The notes below the pieces were generated by a model that saw only the letters and a list, made by a program, of their open reading frames with translations, was not told where the DNA came from and did no database searches. 59,320 nucleotides of DNA from an uncultured bacterium (GTDB lineage: Bacteria; Bacillota; Clostridia; Peptostreptococcales; Anaerovoracaceae): positions 1 through 59,320 of the forward strand of contig CAJMLH010000008.1 in NCBI GenBank assembly GCA_905214195.1, written 5' to 3'. The translations under genes were made by a program, and so were the position numbers. This document shows positions 16,069 through 24,542 of this stretch, in pieces. Numbering within the stretch: position 1 is the first letter of the stretch; each line of letters opens with the position of its first letter.

Positions 16069-16239
16069 ATGGCTTACAAAATTACAGACGCTTGTATAGC
16101 TTGCGGAGCTTGTGCAGCAGAATGCCCTGTTGACGCTATAAGCGAAGGCGAAAACATCTATGTAATTGATGCAGACGCTTGCATCGACTGTGGTTCATGT
16201 GCAGACACATGCCCTGTTGACGCACCGGTAGAAGGTTAA
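16069..16239 (+). CDS. 2[4Fe-4S] ferredoxin
   Basis: 56 aa with two CxxCxxCxxxCP motifs (CIACGACAAECP and CIDCGSCADTCP), the clostridial ferredoxin pattern. Low-potential electron carrier in fermentation (pyruvate:ferredoxin oxidoreductase, hydrogenase, Rnf). The RBS is AGGAGG. Single gene with its own promoter and a strong terminator; one of few plus-strand genes here. Confidence 0.97.
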   Translation: MAYKITDACIACGACAAECPVDAISEGENIYVIDADACIDCGSCADTCPVDAPVEG

Positions 16240-16260
16240 TACATATTATACCGATAAGAA

Positions 16261-16288
16261 AAAACGACCTTTTGGGTCGTTTTTTTTT
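16261..16288 (+). terminator. Ferredoxin terminator
   Basis: ACGACC/GGTCGT stem with loop TTTTG followed by nine T bases. Confidence 0.9.
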
Positions 16289-16357
16289 GGCTCTGTATCA
16301 AATACATGGGATGAGTCTTTCAGCAATCCCAACATCCGACATAGAAATATTTTTCTT

Positions 16358-16990
16358 TTATTCTTCGTTGTCTCCCATATAATATACGAGAGCATGAAGG
16401 CTATCGCTCATGTGTACATTCTCAACTGCTATATTATCAGGCAGCTCCAAGTCTACCGCAGTCAAATTCCATATTCCCTTAATTCCGGCATCTACCAAAG
16501 TATCTGCTACCAACTGGGCTTTTTGAGAAGGAACTGTTATAACTGCAATATCTACCTGTTCCTTTTCTACGAAATCACGCAAAGAACCACAGGTCATTAT
16601 CTGAGCATCTTTAAATTCAACATCTTGAATAATTTGCTTAACATCAAATATACCTGCTATATGGAAATTGGATTCATTATTTGAAATATAGCTTGCTATA
16701 GCCTGTCCAAGGCGACCGTATCCCACTATCACCATCTTATATGTCTTATCAAGTCCCAGGATACTTCCTATCTGCTCATGCAGATTGTTGACGCTGTAAC
16801 CATATCCCTGCTGTCCGAATCCTCCGAAATTGTTGAGGTCCTGGCGTATCTGAGAAGCCGTATATCCGATAAGAACGCTTAAGTCCTTTGAGGAAATCTT
16901 CTCCACACCCTTTTTCTCAAGTTCTTTTAGGTATCTTCTGTATCTCGGCAAGCGTTTTATAACTGCCTTTGAAATTTGTCTGTCTTTCAT
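16358..16990 (-). CDS. rex: Redox-sensing transcriptional repressor Rex
   Basis: 210 aa. Winged helix at residues 1-80 (SKDLSVLIGYTASQIRQDLNNFGGFGQQGYGY is the Rex signature), then a Rossmann domain with GYGRLG (90-95). It senses the NADH/NAD+ ratio and controls fermentation genes. I looked for a Rex operator (TTGTTAANNNNTTAACAA type) in the window by eye and found none. Confidence 0.96.
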   Translation of the reverse strand: MKDRQISKAVIKRLPRYRRYLKELEKKGVEKISSKDLSVLIGYTASQIRQDLNNFGGFGQQGYGYSVNNLHEQIGSILGLDKTYKMVIVGYGRLGQAIASYISNNESNFHIAGIFDVKQIIQDVEFKDAQIMTCGSLRDFVEKEQVDIAVITVPSQKAQLVADTLVDAGIKGIWNLTAVDLELPDNIAVENVHMSDSLHALVYYMGDNEE

Positions 16991-17069
16991 GTCTGCCTCT
17001 CCTAAACTGTCTTTATATATCTACCTCCGCTTACATTGATGCCTTTGCATCTTGCTTTTTTGAAGCGAA

Positions 17070-17093
17070 AACCCGCATTTATCTTTGCGGGCT
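17070..17093 (-). terminator. acpP terminator
   Basis: CCCGCA (17072-17077) and TGCGGG (17086-17091), followed on the minus strand by TTTTCGCTTC. It lies 25 bases after the acpP stop. Confidence 0.75.
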
Positions 17094-17117
17094 TAATTAG
17101 CTATAAATATCCGTCAA

Positions 17118-17345
17118 CTACTTTAATTCCTCTACATACTTAACAAGATCTCTTACTGTCTGGAATTTTTCCGCTTCTTCATCAGGGATTTCGATTCCGT
17201 ATTCATCTTCAATAGCCATAATAATCTCTACAGCATCCAGGGAATCTGCTGATAAATCTTTCATCAGATTAGTATCCATTGTAACCTCAGATTCATCTAC
17301 CTGTAACTGTTCTATAATTATATCTTTTACCTTTTCAAAAATCAT
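17118..17345 (-). CDS. acpP: Acyl carrier protein
   Basis: 75 aa, acidic, with the phosphopantetheine serine S35 in DLSADSLDAVE. Carries acyl chains in fatty-acid synthesis. It stands alone here with its own promoter, not inside a fab cluster. Confidence 0.96.
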   Translation of the reverse strand: MIFEKVKDIIIEQLQVDESEVTMDTNLMKDLSADSLDAVEIIMAIEDEYGIEIPDEEAEKFQTVRDLVKYVEELK

Positions 17346-17387
17346 TTTAAGCCTCCGTTCTGCTTGTTTATAATTGAACTATGGTTT

Positions 17388-17416
17388 ATTATAATTACTT
17401 TTTTTATCATTTGCAA
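17388..17416 (-). promoter_or_regulatory. acpP promoter
   Basis: On the minus strand TTGCAA (17416-17411), 17 bases, TATAAT (17393-17388). Confidence 0.75.
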
Positions 17417-17454
17417 GGATATTTTTTGTATTCTTTGTGAAAATTTCTTCAAAA

Positions 17455-19380
17455 TCAATCCGAAAGTTCCATCCATGCCTCCAATTTATCTTCGTACTGA
17501 GATTTTGAAAGCTGCAAATCACTGCCAAGGCGCTCAAGCTTTTCATAATCAGCAACATTTTCCGGAAGACACATCTGCTCTTCTAATTCCGATATCTTCT
17601 TTTCTAACTGTGCTATTTCTTCCTCCAAGCTTTCTTTTAATCTGTTTTTTCTCCTTATTTCGGCTTCTTCCGCTTTTTTCATTCGGCGTTTTTCTTCAGC
17701 TGACAATTCCTCTTTGTGAGAATCCGCCGCACCCATCTCTTCAAGATATTTTTTCCCGGACTGTATCTGTTCCTTTTTTTCCATATAATAATCATACTTG
17801 CCCAGATATTCGACTATACCCTCAGGCGTAATCTCAAGTATTCTATCCGGAATTTTTTGAAGAAAATATCTATCATGAGAAACGATAAGTGCCGTGCCCG
17901 GGAACTCCGCAAGCGCTTCCTCAAACACCTCTTTGGACTCTATATCCATATGGTTAGTCGGTTCGTCAAGAAGCAAAGTGTTTGCGCCTCCAAGCATCAA
18001 TTTAAGCAATGAAAGTCTCGCTTTTTCACCTCCGGAAAGGTCGCCTACCTTAAGAAAAACTTCGTCTCCTTTAAACAGAAATCGTCCTAAGAGCGAACGC
18101 ATTTTTGTGTCTGTGTAAAGTCTGTATGTTTCTTTCATTTCTTCAAGAACAGTATTTGCCGGATTGAGCAGAAGCTGTCCCTGATCATAATATCCGAATG
18201 TAACATTGTGTCCTATTTTAACTCTGCCTGAATCAGGAAGAATCTCCTGCATTATAAGCTTAAGCAGGGTAGTCTTACCTATTCCGTTTCGTCCGACGAT
18301 ACATATTTTTTCGCCTTTTTTAATATCCATATTCACATGGTCAAAAAGTATTCTTCTGTTACCACTGTCAATAAAAGATTTTTTCAGATTTTCAGTCATT
18401 ATTACATCGGTTCCCGATTCAAAGTCCTGTCTGAATTCTATTTTCATTTTGCCTTCGGCACTCTTTGGTTTCTCTATGCGTTCAATCATATCAAGACGCT
18501 TTTCCCTCGATCTTGCACGCTTTGCCAAATGCTCCGTGCCTCGTTCTTTCATGTGGCGAATTATATCTTCTTGTCTTCTTATCTCTCTCTGCTGGTTTTC
18601 GTATGCCCTTGCTTCTGCCTCCCTAAGCTGTCTCTTCTTTTCGGCAAATTCATCGTAATTACCGTCGTATGCTCTTAGCTTATGGTGCTCTATTTCAAAT
18701 ATCCTGTTTACGGTTTTATTCAAAAAATATCTGTCGTGAGAGACTATAACGATACTTCCCTTATATGAAGAAAGGTATTGTTCCAGCCATTTAAGCATTC
18801 CGATATCCAGATGATTGGTAGGTTCGTCCAAAATCAGCAAATCGGGTTTTTCTAAAAGCAGCGCTGCCAAAGCAAGCCTTGTCTTTTCCCCTCCGGAGAG
18901 TGTTTTTATCTTTTTCTCATAAGTTTCGGGGCCGAAAGCCATTGATGTGAGTATGCCTGTTGCTTCCGACTTGTATGTATATCCGCCCCGCCTTTCGTAT
19001 TCCTGCTGCAGCCTGTCCAGCTTATGAAGCAATCTTTCATCATAAGGATTGGCTGCCGCTTCATCAGAAGTACGGTTTATCTCTTCTTCTAAGTGCTTGA
19101 CCTGCTCAAATACCTTTTGAATTTCATCCATAATTGTATTTTCCGGCTCAAAGTTATCACGCTGTTTCAGATACCCTATTTTTATACCTGAAGACACAAA
19201 AATCTGCCCGTCATCAGCCGTCAGTTCGCCTGTTATCATGTTGAGCAGCGTGGTTTTGCCGGCTCCGTTTCTTCCTACCAAACCGATTCTGTCGCCGCTG
19301 TTTATGTGAAAATCCACACCTTTTATGATTACATCAGTTCCATATACTTTTGTCAGATTACTTGCAGATAAAACTATCAT
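17455..19380 (-). CDS. ABC-F family ATPase
   Basis: 641 aa with two ABC cassettes and no membrane segments: Walker A GRNGAGKT and GRNGIGKT, signature LSGGEKTR and LSGGEKAR, and a charged inter-domain linker (about 240-300) followed by a C-terminal coiled coil (RRKNRLKESLEEEIAQLEKKISELEEQ). ABC-F proteins act on the ribosome; resistance and housekeeping members cannot be told apart from sequence alone. It starts nine bases after tsaD and ends the tsaE-tsaB-rimI-tsaD operon. Confidence 0.92.
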   Translation of the reverse strand: MIVLSASNLTKVYGTDVIIKGVDFHINSGDRIGLVGRNGAGKTTLLNMITGELTADDGQIFVSSGIKIGYLKQRDNFEPENTIMDEIQKVFEQVKHLEEEINRTSDEAAANPYDERLLHKLDRLQQEYERRGGYTYKSEATGILTSMAFGPETYEKKIKTLSGGEKTRLALAALLLEKPDLLILDEPTNHLDIGMLKWLEQYLSSYKGSIVIVSHDRYFLNKTVNRIFEIEHHKLRAYDGNYDEFAEKKRQLREAEARAYENQQREIRRQEDIIRHMKERGTEHLAKRARSREKRLDMIERIEKPKSAEGKMKIEFRQDFESGTDVIMTENLKKSFIDSGNRRILFDHVNMDIKKGEKICIVGRNGIGKTTLLKLIMQEILPDSGRVKIGHNVTFGYYDQGQLLLNPANTVLEEMKETYRLYTDTKMRSLLGRFLFKGDEVFLKVGDLSGGEKARLSLLKLMLGGANTLLLDEPTNHMDIESKEVFEEALAEFPGTALIVSHDRYFLQKIPDRILEITPEGIVEYLGKYDYYMEKKEQIQSGKKYLEEMGAADSHKEELSAEEKRRMKKAEEAEIRRKNRLKESLEEEIAQLEKKISELEEQMCLPENVADYEKLERLGSDLQLSKSQYEDKLEAWMELSD

Positions 19381-19389
19381 AAAATTCTC

Positions 19390-20403
19390 CTAAAGAGGAA
19401 GACTTGCATATGCATCCATGTCGAGTCCATCCTCACCATTTTGGTATTTATAATATGCAGCACATGCTATCATGGCCGCATTATCCGTACACATAATAGG
19501 TGACGGAATATATAAATTTATATTTTCTTTTAAGCATGCCTCCGAAAGTGCCTTTCGCAAAGCCGAATTGGATGCTACACCTCCCGCCACGGCTATCTTA
19601 TCATAGTTCATTTCTTTAGCTGCGGCTATGGTCTTTTCTACTATTACATCTATGACTGCCTGTTGGAAGCTTGCTGCAACATCAGCATTGTTAACATTAC
19701 GGCCCGCTTGTTTTTGCGTGTTCATGTAATTGAGCACAGCAGTCTTAAGACCGCTGAAGCTAAAGTCATAACTGTCTTTTTCAAGCATTATTCGTTTAAA
19801 GTGTATCGCCTCAGGATTCCCTGTTTTGGCAAGAGCATCGATTTTAGGGCCGCCCGGATAGCCAAGTCCAAGAACTCTTGCTACTTTGTCATATGCTTCT
19901 CCTGCGGCATCGTCTCTCGTTGCCCCAAGAACTCTGCACTGTGTATAGCTTTCCATGTATGCTATATTGGTATGCCCACCGCTTACTATAAGGGCTGCAA
20001 ACGGAGGCTCAAGTTCTTTATGTTCTATAAAATTAGCCGATACATGCCCGATAATGTGGTGAACTCCCACAATGGGAATATCTGCGGCATATGCAACTGC
20101 CTTTGCAGTGGCTATTCCTATAAGCAAAGCTCCTACCAAACCGGGTCCGTGAGTAACTCCTATCAAATCTATATCTTCAAGTGTTACCTCTGCTTTTCTA
20201 AGAGCCTCCTCCATTACTGCATTGATATTTTCAAGATGGTGGCGAGCCGCTATTTCGGGAACTACTCCTCCGTAGTTTTTAAAAATATCTATTTGTGATG
20301 AAATTACATTGGATAAAACCTCTCTGCCGTCAGCCACCACCGCAACTGCTGTTTCGTCGCAGCTTGATTCAAAGGCCATGGTCAGGAATTTTCCGTTTTT
20401 CAT
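19390..20403 (-). CDS. tsaD: tRNA N6-threonylcarbamoyladenosine transferase TsaD
   Basis: 337 aa, ASKHA fold; LAFESSCDETAVA at the N-terminus and the metal-binding AARHHLENI. Catalyses transfer of threonylcarbamoyl to A37 of ANN-decoding tRNAs together with TsaB and TsaE, whose genes lie upstream. Its ATG overlaps the rimI stop by four bases. Confidence 0.97.
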   Translation of the reverse strand: MKNGKFLTMAFESSCDETAVAVVADGREVLSNVISSQIDIFKNYGGVVPEIAARHHLENINAVMEEALRKAEVTLEDIDLIGVTHGPGLVGALLIGIATAKAVAYAADIPIVGVHHIIGHVSANFIEHKELEPPFAALIVSGGHTNIAYMESYTQCRVLGATRDDAAGEAYDKVARVLGLGYPGGPKIDALAKTGNPEAIHFKRIMLEKDSYDFSFSGLKTAVLNYMNTQKQAGRNVNNADVAASFQQAVIDVIVEKTIAAAKEMNYDKIAVAGGVASNSALRKALSEACLKENINLYIPSPIMCTDNAAMIACAAYYKYQNGEDGLDMDAYASLPL

Positions 20404-20861
20404 TTACATTCTCCTTTATTTTGCCTCCACATTATAAAGGCATTTTCACCATTGTCTTCATAATATCCGGGTCTTACCCCCTCTATTTTAAAACCGTACT
20501 TTTCATAAAACTTTATTGCTGCCGAATTGCTTTCACGCACTTCTAAAGTATAACAATTTATATCGGCCTTTCCGGTCACATCAATCATGACCTCCATCAT
20601 GGCGGAAGCTACATGTTTTCTCCTATGCTCCGGAGCAACTGCAACATTGGTTATATGCCCTTCATCCAATATTTGCCATATGCCTATATAGCCTGCCACA
20701 TGACCATCAATTTCAGCTATTAGATAAAATGATAATTTGTTTTCGATAGCATCATATCTAACCGATTCTTCTGACCATGGGTCTTGGAAACATATTTTTT
20801 CCAATTCCGCTATTTCTTTCACATCTTTTTCTTCCGCTTTGCGGATAATAAGATTACTCAT
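20400..20861 (-). CDS. rimI: Ribosomal-protein-alanine N-acetyltransferase RimI
   Basis: 153-aa GNAT acetyltransferase: acetyl-CoA loop VAVAPEHRRKHVASAMM, and the RimI-typical CFQDPWSEESV and TLEVRESNSAAIKFYEKYGF. It lies between tsaB and tsaD as in many Firmicutes. Confidence 0.93.
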   Translation of the reverse strand: MSNLIIRKAEEKDVKEIAELEKICFQDPWSEESVRYDAIENKLSFYLIAEIDGHVAGYIGIWQILDEGHITNVAVAPEHRRKHVASAMMEVMIDVTGKADINCYTLEVRESNSAAIKFYEKYGFKIEGVRPGYYEDNGENAFIMWRQNKGECK

Positions 20862-20887
20862 AAATTCCTATTAAAATCTCCGCTTAT

Positions 20888-21595
20888 CTAAAATTTAATC
20901 TGTCCCGCTTCTAACTTTTGTTGTGCTTCTGCTTTCCTCATATAATCGGGAATGAGTTCTTCCGCTGTTATTACCGAACCGCCCTCAACCTTTTCATATG
21001 CAAGCAGTCCTACGGAAGCCGCATCTTGATATCTTATCTTTTTATCTGCAAAATCAAAACAGTCCGCTTCAAGTCTTTCGGTTATCATTTGGCTGTAAGC
21101 GTCTATCCCATCTCCGAAAAATTTCACACGGAGGCCCTTTGCAAGGACTTCATTTTCTATCACATCAAGAACATCGGTCATCATACATGCACAGCCTTTC
21201 ATAAATCCGTCTACTATACCGTAAACCTGCCCTCTTCTTGCATTTATGATTCCGCATATCACATAATCTTTTTCATCCTCAGCCAAAGGCTTTTCGCAAA
21301 ATGCATTCAGCGTAGGAACTGATACAGCCGGAATTTTAAGCACCTGTGCAAGAACACGGGCAGTAGAAACGCCTATTCTTATTCCTGTAAATGAACCGGG
21401 ACCTACAGATGCCGCTATGTAATCAAGCTGAGACTTTTCTACGCCGCAGGACGACAAAAGTTCTTTTATCAACGGCATAAGGTCTCTAAGGTGATTCTTT
21501 TGCTCGGATGTATTCATAATGCCCAATATTCTGTTTTTTTCTAAAAGAGCTACGGAACAAAGCGGTCCCGTAGTCTCTATAGCTAAAATGTACAT
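20888..21595 (-). CDS. tsaB: tRNA threonylcarbamoyladenosine biosynthesis protein TsaB
   Basis: 235 aa from ATG 21595; the longer open frame upstream lies inside tsaE and is rejected. MYILAIETTGPLCSVAL and SVGPGSFTGIRIGVSTAR are the TsaB hallmarks. Partner of TsaD; overlaps tsaE by 13 bases. Confidence 0.95.
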   Translation of the reverse strand: MYILAIETTGPLCSVALLEKNRILGIMNTSEQKNHLRDLMPLIKELLSSCGVEKSQLDYIAASVGPGSFTGIRIGVSTARVLAQVLKIPAVSVPTLNAFCEKPLAEDEKDYVICGIINARRGQVYGIVDGFMKGCACMMTDVLDVIENEVLAKGLRVKFFGDGIDAYSQMITERLEADCFDFADKKIRYQDAASVGLLAYEKVEGGSVITAEELIPDYMRKAEAQQKLEAGQIKF

Positions 21596-22011
21596 TTGTA
21601 TATTCTTTCTCCTTCTTTTTCGCCATATTCTATATATATATACAGCGAATCTTCCGGAAGCTCTTCTTCTACCATGTCCGCCCATTCGACCACACATAGT
21701 CCGCTTCCGTCAAAATATTCGTCGGCTCCTATATTAAATAGTTCATCAGGGTCTTCTATCCTGTAAACATCGAAATGATACAACGGTATTCTGCCGCTGT
21801 AATACTCTTTAACTATCGTAAAAGTCGGGCTGCTTACAGTCTCTGTTACTCCCAGTCCGCACGCAATATATTTAGTTAGAGTGGTTTTGCCTGTACCCAA
21901 GTCCCCTACAAGGGCGATTACTTGTCCCGGCACGGCATTATTAGCCAACTCAAGTCCAAAGAGTTTTGACTCCTCTTCGCTATTTATTTTTATAATTCTT
22001 TTTATTTCCAT
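21583..22011 (-). CDS. tsaE: tRNA threonylcarbamoyladenosine biosynthesis ATPase TsaE
   Basis: 142 aa; P-loop GDLGTGKTT and the SPTFTIVKEY and LYHFDVYRI segments of TsaE. The ATPase that resets the TsaBD complex. It begins two bases after the ribU stop, so the tsa genes may be cotranscribed with, and partly controlled by, the FMN riboswitch of ribU. Confidence 0.96.
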   Translation of the reverse strand: MEIKRIIKINSEEESKLFGLELANNAVPGQVIALVGDLGTGKTTLTKYIACGLGVTETVSSPTFTIVKEYYSGRIPLYHFDVYRIEDPDELFNIGADEYFDGSGLCVVEWADMVEEELPEDSLYIYIEYGEKEGERIYKCTF

Positions 22012-22013
22012 AT

Positions 22014-22556
22014 CTATTTGTGTAAAAACGGTGATATTCTCTTATAAAGCAGGAATGTAACAACACTGTTTATGCCGGCTTTAACAATATTAAAAAGTAA
22101 TATGAACGGCATAAATTTCATAACCACCGAAAGCGGCATACCCATAAATGCCGGTGTTATGAGCATATTGGCAAAGAACATTACTACAGCCATAGTTAAA
22201 GTTCCCAGCAGCAGACCTATAACAGCTGCTTTTTTACTCTTGTGTTTTCTGTATATTCCTCCTGCAACCAGTGTCAATGCTGATGTTGCAAGTATATGCA
22301 TTATTATTCCGTAAAGTCCGCTTGCTGCACTTACAGTAAATCCCTGAATCAGCGAAGTCACTACAGTAAGACAAACTCCTGCCAGCGGTCCGAAAGCAAA
22401 AGTACCTATGAGAATAGGAATGTCAGCCGGATCATATTCAAGGAATGCCACTGCCGGAAAAATAGGGAAGTGAATTATCATCACCAATACGATTGATACA
22501 GCCACAAGCATGGCCATTTTTGCAAGTTTAGCGCTTTGTGTTTTTTGATTGTTCAT
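22014..22556 (-). CDS. ribU: Riboflavin ECF transporter S component RibU
   Basis: 180 aa, about six hydrophobic segments. FLEYDPADIPILIGTFAFGPLAG is the substrate-binding segment seen in RibU. Riboflavin uptake with a shared ECF energy module encoded elsewhere. The assignment is strongly supported by the FMN riboswitch directly upstream. Confidence 0.94.
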   Translation of the reverse strand: MNNQKTQSAKLAKMAMLVAVSIVLVMIIHFPIFPAVAFLEYDPADIPILIGTFAFGPLAGVCLTVVTSLIQGFTVSAASGLYGIIMHILATSALTLVAGGIYRKHKSKKAAVIGLLLGTLTMAVVMFFANMLITPAFMGMPLSVVMKFMPFILLFNIVKAGINSVVTFLLYKRISPFLHK

Positions 22557-22595
22557 AACATATTCCTTTCTTATTAAGGAATCTGTCAGGCATAA

Positions 22596-22629
22596 GGAAA
22601 GCCTTGATACAATTGAAATATCAAGGCTC
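22596..22629 (-). terminator. Expression-platform hairpin of the FMN riboswitch
   Basis: 9-bp perfect arms GCCTTGATA (22601-22609) and TATCAAGGC (22619-22627), followed on the minus strand by TTTCCTT, between the aptamer and ribU. It is the likely intrinsic terminator that forms when FMN is bound; the U-tract is weak. Confidence 0.65.
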
Positions 22630-22674
22630 TACAAATTGCATACCGGTTACTTAAAATAACTTATGTCAGTTTGT

Positions 22675-22848
22675 GTTTCTCCCATCCGGACTATACCGTC
22701 GGTTCAGGAATTTCACCTGATCAACTTATAAGATAACTCCCAAGCTGTCTGTAAAACGAATGTTTCGTCCTTACATCAACTGTGATGCTTCTCTTCAAGC
22801 TCGCGGACTTTAACCGCCGGTGAGGAATTTCACCTCGCCCTGAAACAG
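22675..22848 (-). ncRNA. FMN riboswitch (RFN element)
   Basis: On the minus strand the conserved blocks AGGGCGAGGTGAAATTCCTC, ACCGGCGG, CCGCGAGC and ACCGACGGTATAGTCCGGAT appear in order. The closing stem pairs GTTTC (22846-22842) with GAAAC (22679-22675). It senses FMN and turns off ribU when flavin is plentiful. Confidence 0.95.
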
Positions 22849-22862
22849 ATTACATATTTACA

Positions 22863-24299
22863 TTAGCCATTATATTCTTCTGAGGACAATTTGTAAATAG
22901 CTTCGGCATAGATTTTTGTCATCAGCTCCAATTTTTCTATTGAAATATACTCATTTTTCTGGTGCATAACATCTTCATCTCCGGGAAATAAAGCTCCGTA
23001 TGCGACTACTCCCGAAGTTGCACGAGCATAAGTTCCTCCTCCTGTCACTATAGGCTTGGCATCTTCATCTCCTGTATATTTTTTATATATATCCATCAGT
23101 ATTTTTACCAACGGATCATCCTCTTTTATATAAAGAGGAGCCTTACGATGAAGTTTTATCAAACCTATATCATATTTATTGAGGATTTCTTCCATTGGAG
23201 CATAAACCTGCTCCTCGGTACATGTTACAGGGTATCTTATATTGATTGTAAAACTGCCTGCTTCAGAGCTGAACTCTGTCATTCCAACATTGAAAATCAA
23301 GCGGCCGGACGGCTCATCTTCAAGTGCAATTCCAAGTCTCTCTCCATCAAGACAAAAGCCTATATATTTATTATAAAAACTTATAAATTCATTCTGACTT
23401 TCGTTGACGAAATTAAGTCTGCCCAAGAAATCCATCATGATGGATATTGCATTAAGGCCTGCCTCCGGTTTTGCTCCGTGTGCGGAAATTCCCGCAGCAG
23501 TTATTTCCAATGACTTGCCAACTCCCTTACAACTGAGTTTGTATCCTGTTTCCTCTCTATATGCAGCTATTTTCTCTTTGATCTCTTCGTAACGAATAGA
23601 ATCCGTACTGTTTAACACTGCACGGCAGCTGTCTGCAACACTGTTAGCCGCATTTCCGCCCTTTATGGAGCGTAGTTTTAATCCATCGCTTGATGTCTTA
23701 TTGAATTTCTTAGCAAACTCAAATGCCAATATCCCCATTTCTCTATTGATTAACGGGAAATCAGAATCGGGAGTGAATCCAAAATCAGGGCGTCTTTCCT
23801 TTGAAAAGTAATAATCCATTCCTTTCCATTCGTTTTCCTCATCCAATCCCAATATCACTCTTATGGTTGCTTTCGGTTTATAGCCCGAATCTTTGAGGGC
23901 TTTCATTGCATATAAGCATGAAATGATAGGACCTTTATCATCGCTTGTGCCTCTTCCATAGATTTTACCATCTTCTATCTCACTGCCATATGGGTCATGA
24001 TCCCATCCGTTTCCGGCAGGCACTACATCAAGATGTCCCAAAATAGCCATTATTTTATCACCTGTGCCGGGAAAATCTATATGGCCGCCATAGTTGTCTA
24101 CATTTTTAACTTCAAATCCCAGCCTTTTGCCTATATCCAAAGTTGTTTCCAAAGCCTGCTGTACTCCCTGCCCGAAAGGATATACGCTGTTATCTGCACA
24201 GACAAAGCTTTCGCCCTCCTCGCTGTTAATTCTAACAACTTCTTGGAGGGCAGAAATCATTTCTTCCTTATTTTGTTCGAGGAATTTTTCATATTCCAT
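22863..24299 (-). CDS. pepV: M20 dipeptidase, PepV type
   Basis: 478 aa. Zinc-binding segments AILGHLDVVPAG, GRGTSDDKGP and LGLDEENEWKGMDYY are those of PepV/Sapep-type di-zinc dipeptidases, cytosolic enzymes that hydrolyse dipeptides with a broad range. It is three bases after the nfu-like gene at the end of the liv cluster, so peptide breakdown and branched amino-acid uptake may be expressed together. Confidence 0.92.
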   Translation of the reverse strand: MEYEKFLEQNKEEMISALQEVVRINSEEGESFVCADNSVYPFGQGVQQALETTLDIGKRLGFEVKNVDNYGGHIDFPGTGDKIMAILGHLDVVPAGNGWDHDPYGSEIEDGKIYGRGTSDDKGPIISCLYAMKALKDSGYKPKATIRVILGLDEENEWKGMDYYFSKERRPDFGFTPDSDFPLINREMGILAFEFAKKFNKTSSDGLKLRSIKGGNAANSVADSCRAVLNSTDSIRYEEIKEKIAAYREETGYKLSCKGVGKSLEITAAGISAHGAKPEAGLNAISIMMDFLGRLNFVNESQNEFISFYNKYIGFCLDGERLGIALEDEPSGRLIFNVGMTEFSSEAGSFTINIRYPVTCTEEQVYAPMEEILNKYDIGLIKLHRKAPLYIKEDDPLVKILMDIYKKYTGDEDAKPIVTGGGTYARATSGVVAYGALFPGDEDVMHQKNEYISIEKLELMTKIYAEAIYKLSSEEYNG

Positions 24300-24301
24300 G
24301 G

Positions 24302-24523
24302 TTATACAGCCTCTACTGCCTTTATTTCAGGGTAGCTTTCTTTGATAATTCTTTCTACTACACCCTTTATAGTCATCTGTGCGCCCGGGCATCCTGCACA
24401 ATGACCTTGAAGTCTTACCTTTACCACATTATCTTCTGTCAGCTCAACGAACTCAATATCTCCGCCGTCTCTCTGCAGAAAAGGTCTTATCTGACCTATT
24501 GCATCTTTAATTTTCTCTTCCAT
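24302..24523 (-). CDS. NifU C-terminal-like Fe-S scaffold protein
   Basis: 73 aa, only the Nfu domain, with the cluster-binding CxxC in GHCAGCPGAQMTIKGVVE. Assembles or delivers [4Fe-4S] clusters. Unusual company: it lies between the second substrate-binding lipoprotein and pepV. Confidence 0.93.
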   Translation of the reverse strand: MEEKIKDAIGQIRPFLQRDGGDIEFVELTEDNVVKVRLQGHCAGCPGAQMTIKGVVERIIKESYPEIKAVEAV

Positions 24524-24542
24524 TTGTTTCTCTCCTTATATT

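Noticed and set aside
16991..17117. Rex operator near rex
   Set aside because: No TTGTTAA-N4-TTAACAA-like site is present; only the acpP terminator is seen.
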